Translations under genes and position numbers: made by a program | In this document: piece by piece, positions 53,366 to 59,639 of the stretch | Numbering within the stretch: the first letter of the stretch is position 1 | Layout of the letters: each line of letters begins with the position of its first letter | Origin: WQZF01 sp031556405 | GTDB taxonomy: Bacteria; Pseudomonadota; Gammaproteobacteria; Burkholderiales; Rhodocyclaceae | Assembly: GCA_031556405.1 (NCBI GenBank) | Contig: JAVBTC010000074.1 | Coordinates: 1-64,000, forward strand | Reading direction: 5' to 3' | Length of the DNA stretch: 64,000 nt | The notes under the pieces: generated by a model | Told to the model about the DNA's origin: nothing | The model's input: only the letters and a program-made list of their open reading frames with translations | The model's database searches: none

Positions 53366-53962
53366 TCAGCCCGGGATGTGCGGCAAGCCGGCGGCGGCGA
53401 TGCGCGACCAGTCGAAATGCGGTCCGGGATCGGTCTTCCGGCCGGGGGCGATGTCGCTGTGTCCCGCCACGGCGGTCAGCGGATAACGCGCGCGCAGAGC
53501 GTCGATCAACATCGTGAGCCGTTCGTACTGCACCGGAGTGAACGAAGTGTCGTCGCATCCTTCGAGTTCGACTCCGAGCGAAAAATCGTTGCAGCGCGCA
53601 CGGCCCTGCCAGTTCGATTCGCCGGCATGCCAGGCGCGGTCATCGCAGGAAACAAATTGAACCAGCGTTCCGTCGCGGCGCAGGTAAAAATGCGCCGAGA
53701 CCCGCAGGCGGTGAATTGCGGCGAAACAGGGGTGGGTATCGGGATCGAGGGTGTTGGTGAACAGGCGGATGACGGCATCGCCAGTGAATACGCCGGGGGG
53801 CAGGCTGATGGCGTGGATGACGAGCAGGGATATCGCCGTTTCCGGCGGCCGCGCGTCGTGATTCGGGGAAGCGATGTGTCGCAATGGTTCCGTGGCGGAC
53901 ATGGAATCGCCCGCGGATTCATCATGGCACCAGCCTCGTTCGTCGATCGTCAGCGGCGGCAT
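53366..53962 (-). CDS. ampD: 1,6-anhydro-N-acetylmuramyl-L-alanine amidase AmpD
   Basis: 198 residues. Cytosolic zinc amidase that removes the peptide from anhydro-muropeptides during wall recycling. Zinc ligands in ISLLVIHAISLPPG, the RAWHAGESNW region and GHSDIAPGRKTDPGPHFDW are intact; GVELEGCDDTSFTPVQYERL is typical. It would supply the substrate of AnmK, also encoded in this window. It sits 41 bp beyond pilR and on the same strand. Confidence 0.95.
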   Translation of the reverse strand: MPPLTIDERGWCHDESAGDSMSATEPLRHIASPNHDARPPETAISLLVIHAISLPPGVFTGDAVIRLFTNTLDPDTHPCFAAIHRLRVSAHFYLRRDGTLVQFVSCDDRAWHAGESNWQGRARCNDFSLGVELEGCDDTSFTPVQYERLTMLIDALRARYPLTAVAGHSDIAPGRKTDPGPHFDWSRIAAAGLPHIPG

Positions 53963-54003
53963 CGTGTACGGCGAGGGTCAGGAGATGGAGAACGTGCGCG
54001 GCG

Positions 54004-55374
54004 TCAATCCACATCCATTCCGAGGCGTTCGATGCGATAGCGCAGCGAACGGAAGGTGACGCCAAGCAGCCGTGCCGCGGTGGTGCGGTTGCCCTTGGTT
54101 TTGGCCAGTGCGTCGACGATGGCCTGGCGTTCGACACGGTTCAGGAGATCGTCGAGTGTTTCTCCGACCTGCCCGGAGAGGTCGTTTTCAGATTCGCGCG
54201 TTGCTTCGAGTTGCAGATCCTCGACGCCGATTTCTTCGTCGCCGGACAAAGCCACGGCGCGTTCGAGAATGTTTTCCAGCTCGCGCACGTTGCCCGGGAA
54301 CGCATAGGAACACAAGGCGCGTTCCGCCGCGGAAGAAAGTTTCGGCACGGTGCCGCCTCCGCTTCCACCCAGGCGCTCCAGCGCGGCGGCGGCCAGGAGC
54401 GGAACGTCTTCGGAGCGTTCGCGCAGCGGCGGCATTCTCAGTTCGATGACGTTGATGCGGTAATAAAGATCCTGGCGGAAGGCTCCGTTTTCGACGCAGT
54501 CTTTCAGATTGCGGTGGGTGGCGCAGATGATGCGGACATCGATCGGCTCTTCCATCGCGTTGCCGACCTTGCGCACCCGTTTTTCCTGGATGACGCGCAA
54601 CAGCTTGACCTGCATTGCCAGCGGCAGGTCCGCGACTTCGTCGAGAAACAGGGTTCCGCCGTGCGCGGCCTGGAAGAATCCGTCGTGATCGCGGTCGGCG
54701 CCGGTGAAGGAACCTTTGCGGTAGCCGAAGAACTCACTTTCCATCAGGTTTTCCGGGATCGCGCCGCAGTTGACCGGCACAAAGGGCGCGGCGTGCCGCG
54801 AGCTTTTCAGGTGAATGAGGCGTGCCGCCAATTCCTTGCCGCTGCCCGATTCGCCGGAGATATAAACCGGCGCCTGGCTGCGCGCAAGCTTGTCGATGGT
54901 TTCGCGTACCTGCGCGATGCTCTGGGAAACGCCGAGCAGTTCCACGCCCTGCTTGCGCACTTCTTCTTTTTCCAGCGGCACGCTCAGTACCGATTTGATC
55001 AGCGCGCGCAACTGGTCGAGCGCCAGCGGTTTGGCGAGGTAATCGAAGGCGCCTGCCTTCAATGCTGCCACCGCGTTTTCGGTGCTGCCGAAGGCGGTGA
55101 TGACCGCCACCGGGAGCTGCGGCCGGCATTCGGAGATGAAGCGGACGATTTCCAGGCCGTCGCCGTCGGGCAGGCGCATGTCGGTCAGGCACAGTTGATA
55201 GTTCCGCTGCGACAGGAATTCGCGCGCCTGCGCGACCGTTTCCGCGCAGTCGGCGGCCAGTCCCATGCGATTGAGCGTCAGGTCGAGCAATTCCCGGATA
55301 TCGGCTTCGTCGTCGACGACCAGTACCCGTGTCAGTTCGTCAAAGTTGGCAGGTTTTGCTCTGGCGGTTGCCAC
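54004..55374 (-). CDS. pilR: Type IV fimbriae sigma-54 response regulator PilR
   Basis: 456 residues from a GTG at 55374 with GGAAGGAG upstream; the longer open frame is antisense-like noise over pilS. NtrC-type: receiver with phospho-aspartate in LTDMRLPDGDG, AAA+ domain with Walker A GESGSGKE, sigma-54 loop GSFTGA and Walker B GGTLFLDEVADLP, and a Fis-type HTH (NRTTAARLLGVTFRSLRYRI). With PilS it activates pilA transcription in characterised systems. It overlaps the pilS end by 43 bp. Confidence 0.95.
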   Translation of the reverse strand: MATARAKPANFDELTRVLVVDDEADIRELLDLTLNRMGLAADCAETVAQAREFLSQRNYQLCLTDMRLPDGDGLEIVRFISECRPQLPVAVITAFGSTENAVAALKAGAFDYLAKPLALDQLRALIKSVLSVPLEKEEVRKQGVELLGVSQSIAQVRETIDKLARSQAPVYISGESGSGKELAARLIHLKSSRHAAPFVPVNCGAIPENLMESEFFGYRKGSFTGADRDHDGFFQAAHGGTLFLDEVADLPLAMQVKLLRVIQEKRVRKVGNAMEEPIDVRIICATHRNLKDCVENGAFRQDLYYRINVIELRMPPLRERSEDVPLLAAAALERLGGSGGGTVPKLSSAAERALCSYAFPGNVRELENILERAVALSGDEEIGVEDLQLEATRESENDLSGQVGETLDDLLNRVERQAIVDALAKTKGNRTTAARLLGVTFRSLRYRIERLGMDVD

Positions 55375-57032
55375 GCATCGCTCCTTCCCGTAATCAAAAA
55401 TTGGGCGCCGGGGTCGTTTTCCAGCAGCTCGAGGCGGGCGCCGTTGGCGTCGCACAGCTCGCGCGCGATGAACAATCCCAGGCCCGTGCCGCGTGGATTG
55501 GTGGTGAAAAAAGGTTCGAAGATATGTTGCCGCAATTCGCTGGAAATCCCGTCGCCATCGTCGGCGATGCGCAGGAGCACTTCTCCGCGCCGTTTTCCCG
55601 GTGCGGCGGCGATGCGCACACTCCCCGTTTCGTTCCGGCAATAGCGCACGGCATTGGAGACGAGGTTCCACAACACCTGGTAGAAATGCGCGCGGTCGAA
55701 GGAGAGCACCAGATCGCCGTCGATATCGCATTCGATCACGCCCGGCGGAATGTTTTCCCGGCTCGTGAACTCGTCGATGAACGCAGGCAGGGTTTTTCCC
55801 ATTACGATCGGTTCGGGTTGACGGCGGTCGCGGCGTCCGAGTTCGAGTACGTCGCGCACGATCCGTTCCAGGCGCAGGGTATTGTCGCGGACGATGCGCA
55901 GAAGCCGCAGCCGCGTCTCCTCGCGCCGCTCGTCGGCCAGCAGTTCCGCCGCATAGCTGATCGACGAGAGCGGATTGCGGATTTCATGGGCGATGTTGGC
56001 CGTCAGGCGGCCCATCGCGGCCAGTTTCATTTGCTGCGCGTGCGCTTCGATTTCTTCGAGGCTCTCCAGGAAAATCACCCTATCGCGCTCGCTGCTTTTC
56101 GTCGGCACGATGCGGGCGCGCAGGCGCATTCCCGTCTGGGAGGATTGGAACGATACGTTCCAGGAAGCGGCCTTGTCGCCGCGCGCGGCGAATGCCGACG
56201 CCAGTTCGGGCGAACAGGCGGCCAACGTCAGTTCCTCGTCGGAATCCACCGTGACCACTGTTTTCCCTTCGTTTGTCGCTCCTTTATGGCGTTCCGCATG
56301 GCTCCCGGCGGACGGGTCGAAACCGAGCACGGCGCGGGCGCGGGGATTGTATTGATGAACAAAACCGCTCTGGTTGACGACCAGCACGCCGTCCTGCATT
56401 TCCTCGATTACCCGCTGGCTGACCCGAGTCTGGTTGTATAGGCGGACGCCGCGACGCCGCGCCAGCTTCTCGTTGGCGATGGCCCAGCGCGCGAGCAGTT
56501 GCGCCAGCAGCGCGGAAATGAAAAAGCCGCTGCACAGCAGCCCGATCTGGAAGAAAGAGGCGGGGGCGCGGTCTCCGGAAAGCAGCCGCAATCCTTCGCA
56601 GACCAGGAGCGCCAGTGTTGCCATGGCCGCGTACAGCAGTACCAGCCGGCCTTGCCCGACCAGGCTGGCGCCGGCGATCGAGATCAGGAGCAAGGTGCCG
56701 AAACCGCTGCGGACACCGCCGCTGGCGTAGATGAGGAACGCGAACGCCAGCACGTCGATGGCTACCTGGATGCTCAACTGCCAGTTGAAATGGCGCCGCA
56801 GGAAGATCGAAAACGCCACCGCGATGATCGTCTCGAAAAAATAGGCGACGGCCAGCGGCAGATACAGTGCTTCCCCGATCCGGTACGACGCGGCAAGTTC
56901 CTTCGGCGATACCAGGATCGCGATACCGATCAGAATGGCGATGACGACCCGGTAGAGCGTGAAATAGCGCAGCGCCTGCCAGTGCGTCTGCGAAATCACG
57001 ATGTTCTGGCTGCCGGCCGCGCTTTCGTTCAT
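55332..57032 (-). CDS. pilS: Sensor histidine kinase PilS
   Basis: 566 residues from the ATG at 57032 behind GGAGA. About six membrane helices in the first 220 residues (from YRVVIAILIGIAILV), a PAS domain (VIEEMQDGVLVVNQSGFVHQYN), HisKA with NIAHEIRNPLSSISYAAELL, and HATPase with WNLVSNAVRYC, ADDGDGIS and RGTGLGLFIARELC. Kinase of the PilS-PilR pair; PilS senses pilin levels in the membrane in Pseudomonas. It overlaps the preceding PP0621 gene by 4 bp. Confidence 0.94.
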   Translation of the reverse strand: MNESAAGSQNIVISQTHWQALRYFTLYRVVIAILIGIAILVSPKELAASYRIGEALYLPLAVAYFFETIIAVAFSIFLRRHFNWQLSIQVAIDVLAFAFLIYASGGVRSGFGTLLLISIAGASLVGQGRLVLLYAAMATLALLVCEGLRLLSGDRAPASFFQIGLLCSGFFISALLAQLLARWAIANEKLARRRGVRLYNQTRVSQRVIEEMQDGVLVVNQSGFVHQYNPRARAVLGFDPSAGSHAERHKGATNEGKTVVTVDSDEELTLAACSPELASAFAARGDKAASWNVSFQSSQTGMRLRARIVPTKSSERDRVIFLESLEEIEAHAQQMKLAAMGRLTANIAHEIRNPLSSISYAAELLADERREETRLRLLRIVRDNTLRLERIVRDVLELGRRDRRQPEPIVMGKTLPAFIDEFTSRENIPPGVIECDIDGDLVLSFDRAHFYQVLWNLVSNAVRYCRNETGSVRIAAAPGKRRGEVLLRIADDGDGISSELRQHIFEPFFTTNPRGTGLGLFIARELCDANGARLELLENDPGAQFLITGRSDAWQPPEQNLPTLTN

Positions 57033-57280
57033 GGGCGGTCTCCACCGTCCTTCAACGCGAATGCGCGGCGGTGGTCCTCGCAGCAGAAATAACGTCCGGC
57101 GTTTTCCACGCATTCGGAAATAGGCTGGTGAACGCCGCAATGGACGCAAGCCGTCATGTTTTCCGCCGGCAATTCAGGGCGGGGACGGGAGCGGAGCGAA
57201 GTGCGGGAAGACTGCGCGGGGCGCCGCAGCAACCAGTACGCTGCGGCGAATACGATGAACAGAAGCAGGAATTTGAGCAT
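57029..57280 (-). CDS. PP0621 family small membrane/zinc-ribbon protein
   Basis: 83 residues from the ATG at 57280. One N-terminal helix (LKFLLLFIVFAAAYWLL), a basic linker, then a cysteine-rich end (CVHCGVHQPISEC and YFCCEDH) that could bind zinc. I recognise it as the small protein regularly found just upstream of pilS in beta- and gammaproteobacteria; its function is unknown. The 4-bp overlap with pilS suggests co-translation. Confidence 0.85.
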   Translation of the reverse strand: MLKFLLLFIVFAAAYWLLRRPAQSSRTSLRSRPRPELPAENMTACVHCGVHQPISECVENAGRYFCCEDHRRAFALKDGGDRP

Positions 57281-57405
57281 GGCGGCGGTACGGTTCAACG
57301 GCAATCAAGCATAGCAGAGAAGAAAACATTGAGCCCGTAGCGTCCGCTTTACGGATCGCACAATGATGCACATCGGCGATCCGCCATACCGGAGTTCGGA
57401 TGTGC

Positions 57406-57491
57406 GAAATAATTTATTCTAATTTTATGAAATAAATTCTGTTGCTAAATTCACTACTGTAGAGGAGTTGAATTTAATGATTAATTGGAAT
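57406..57491. repeat. AT-rich CTACAGTAG element, copy 9
   Basis: Between the methyltransferase-like gene and the PP0621-pilS-pilR operon, upstream of the latter. Core CTACTGTAG at 57454-57462, GGAAT at 57487 (offset 33). Confidence 0.65.
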
Positions 57492-57541
57492 TTTTACGGC
57501 GTGAGAAGAACGCCAGGTTGCAAACGATGTTCCGGTGGCAT

Positions 57542-58171
57542 TCAGACCCGAACGGCGACGGCGCGCAGAATGCCCAGCGTACTGGTGGAGGTGTAAAGTA
57601 CCGCGGCTCCGGCTTCGAACAACAGCGAAAAGAGATTGCGTGCCGAATAGAGACAGACCGGGCCATCGATGTCGTAGCGCTTGGCAATTGCCTTGGGCAG
57701 CGGCGCGTAGCGGTCGCCGATCAGCTTTTCGCTGTCCGGGTAAACATCTCCGAGTTCGGAATGAATGCCGTAAACCGAAATGAAGAGTTTGCCGCCGATT
57801 TTCTGGCGTTGCAGCAGTGAGCGCACCGCCCGCCGCGCCTGCGCGTAACGCAGGGAATGCAGCACATGCTGGCAGACGATGAGATCGTAAGGTTGCGCCG
57901 GCAATTCCTCGCTGTCGCTATCGCCTTCATCGCCCAGGGTGTTCCAGATGCTTTGCAGCGGAGCGCGATAGCCGACACCGACCGGCAGGGGACCGTCGGC
58001 CTCGTCGCCAAGCACCACGCGCGCACCGGCGGCGGCCATGTGTTGCGCCTGCTCGTGCGCGTTGCTGCCGAATACCAGCGCGGTCACGTCGGCGCCGCTG
58101 CGGCGCCGTTTGGCGATTTCATCGAGCGCCATCTGTTCGAGGTCGCGGGTTGTGTCGCTTGTCCGATTCAT
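57542..58171 (-). CDS. SAM-dependent methyltransferase-like protein
   Basis: 209 residues from the ATG at 58171, with AGGAGG close upstream. It shows a class I methyltransferase layout: a putative SAM loop ALVFGSNAHEQAQHMAAAGARVVLGDE, then YDLIVCQHVLHSL and a post-motif LQRQKIGGKLFISVYG. The first loop lacks the usual GxGxG, so SAM binding is uncertain. A C-terminal half with RYDIDGPVCLYSARNLFSLLFEAGA is unfamiliar. Substrate unknown. Transcribed alone, divergent from DUF1840. Confidence 0.65.
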   Translation of the reverse strand: MNRTSDTTRDLEQMALDEIAKRRRSGADVTALVFGSNAHEQAQHMAAAGARVVLGDEADGPLPVGVGYRAPLQSIWNTLGDEGDSDSEELPAQPYDLIVCQHVLHSLRYAQARRAVRSLLQRQKIGGKLFISVYGIHSELGDVYPDSEKLIGDRYAPLPKAIAKRYDIDGPVCLYSARNLFSLLFEAGAAVLYTSTSTLGILRAVAVRV

Positions 58172-58331
58172 TTTTCCTCCTGCATTCACAGGGTTTCGAT
58201 TGTACTATTGCGTAAAGTCCGCGACAAATCGCATGAAATATCGGATGCGCCGGAGACGGCGACGGTCGGGCGAGCCGCCCTCCCCCTCCCTGTGACACCT
58301 GCGCCCCCTGTGACAAAACGGAGAATCGACG

Positions 58332-58694
58332 ATGATTGTAAAAATGACTTCCAGCGCCGCGGGACAATTGATTCTGTTTGCCGAAACCGCGCACCGTCTG
58401 CTCACCATTGCAGGCAAGGAATGCACCGCGCGCGGCGTGATCACCGCCGCGGAAATTCCGGCGATCCTGGAAAAACTGCGCGCGGCCGTGGCGGAAGAAA
58501 AGGCCGCGGCGCAACACGGTCCCGGCGCCGACGACGAGGAAGACGAACGGAAAAAGGAAGAAGAGGCGAGCGCGTCTCCGGGCGGCGACACGATGAGCCT
58601 GGCGCGGCGCGCGCCCCCGTTCATCCAGTTGCTGGAACGAACGCTGCGCGAAAAAGAAAGCTACGTTGTCTGGGAGGCGGCGCAGGATTTCTGA
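58332..58694 (+). CDS. DUF1840 family protein
   Basis: 120 residues. Family hallmarks: MIVKMTSSAAGQLILFAETAHRLLTIAGK at the start and a C-terminal LARRAPPFIQLLERTLREKESYVVWE. A central acidic, charged linker (DDEEDERKKEEEA) separates them. Function unknown; common in betaproteobacteria. No operon partner. Confidence 0.88.
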   Translation: MIVKMTSSAAGQLILFAETAHRLLTIAGKECTARGVITAAEIPAILEKLRAAVAEEKAAAQHGPGADDEEDERKKEEEASASPGGDTMSLARRAPPFIQLLERTLREKESYVVWEAAQDF

Positions 58695-58819
58695 GCGCGG
58701 CGGAAATGGACGAATACGGGCGGGGTGGAGCACCCGTGCGAAACGCAGTCATCCGCATGAAACGGAAGTCCCGCGTGTGCGACGGGCAAAAAACCGCAAT
58801 CGCACCGCGTACCGTTGAA

Positions 58820-58852
58820 CTGCGGGTCGCGCTCAGGAAGCGCGGCCCGCAG
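58820..58852. terminator. Strong hairpin between DUF1840 and the unknown gene
   Basis: 14-bp stem (CTGCGGGTCGCGCT with one G-T wobble) and a 5-nt loop, in the convergent gap. No T run, so termination is inferred only from position. Confidence 0.4.
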
Positions 58853-58974
58853 GCAGAACGGTGAAGGAAAGGGATAAAGAGATAGCGGGAACCGCTACGG
58901 AGCGGCGGAACTATCGGAGAAACAAAACCGCCATGCCGCCAGACCGTTTTTTCGGCCAGCGGCTGTGCCGGTGT

Positions 58975-59310
58975 TCAGGCGGCTTCTTTCTTCGAATTGA
59001 AGAATTGCCCCCAATGTTGCCGCCACAAGCGATAGCTGTTTTCCGTGGCGATAAAGCCCAGCTTGGTCATGCGATCGTTGTGGCGCCACATCCAGGAGAG
59101 GCGTTTTTCGTCGCCGTGTGCCGGGACTCCGGACTCTCTTTCGACCAGCGCGAGAAAGCGCTCGATCGCCAGATTGTAATAGTCGGAACTGTCCGCGCAT
59201 CCGGTCAGACCTTCGCTTTCGCCTGCGGCGCGACGCCACAGTTTCAGCGCCAGAGCTTCATCGATACCGGCACGTTTGGCAATCCAGGGCAACAGTTTCG
59301 GGGTTTTCAT
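58975..59310 (-). CDS. Conserved-looking hypothetical protein
   Basis: 111 residues, ATG at 59310 behind AAGGAG with good spacing, so very likely translated. Mostly helical and Trp-rich: LLPWIAKRAGIDEALALKLWRRAA, then DYYNLAIERFLAL and a C-terminal ATENSYRLWRQHWGQFF. No membrane helix or signal peptide. I do not recognise a family. Its tone (basic, aromatic, with WMWRHNDRM) would suit a nucleic-acid or protein-binding helper, but that is a guess. Confidence 0.7.
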   Translation of the reverse strand: MKTPKLLPWIAKRAGIDEALALKLWRRAAGESEGLTGCADSSDYYNLAIERFLALVERESGVPAHGDEKRLSWMWRHNDRMTKLGFIATENSYRLWRQHWGQFFNSKKEAA

Positions 59311-59639
59311 GTGCTTCTCCTTTCAAACGCTCTACGTAGCCATGGGATTTGCTGCGGGCTACGACAACTACATGTTGCATTGCAGCATTGTAGTCCCTTT
59401 TTGTCCCCGATAAAGCTCAAAAGTTCGATAAAACGTACATTTTTCACATTGTGCGTTGCGTCAAAGCGACGCCTGGTCCAAGACGCTTCCAAGGCGCTTT
59501 TTCTTTTTTTCCTGCGTTCCGCCGCCGTCTGTTTCAGACGCTGCCGTTATAATCGGCCTTTCGTTTTCGGGCGCCTCCATTCGTATTGTCCTTCGCGCCC
59601 GCCCCGGCTTTCGTCCGGCTTTTTTCCGATTTACCGCCC
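59311..59639. other. Gene-free divergent gap upstream of uvrD
   Basis: 329 bp. It contains an imperfect hairpin at about 59368-59393 (CTACATGTTGC pairing with GCAGCATTGTAG) and a TATAAT at 59548-59553, about 90 bp before uvrD, without a good -35 box. Nothing else is visible. Confidence 0.4.

Noticed and set aside
59368..59393. Hairpin with CTACA/TGTAG ends upstream of uvrD
   Set aside because: Resembles the element core, but the block lacks the GGAAT end and is not especially AT-rich; kept only as a note in the gap description.
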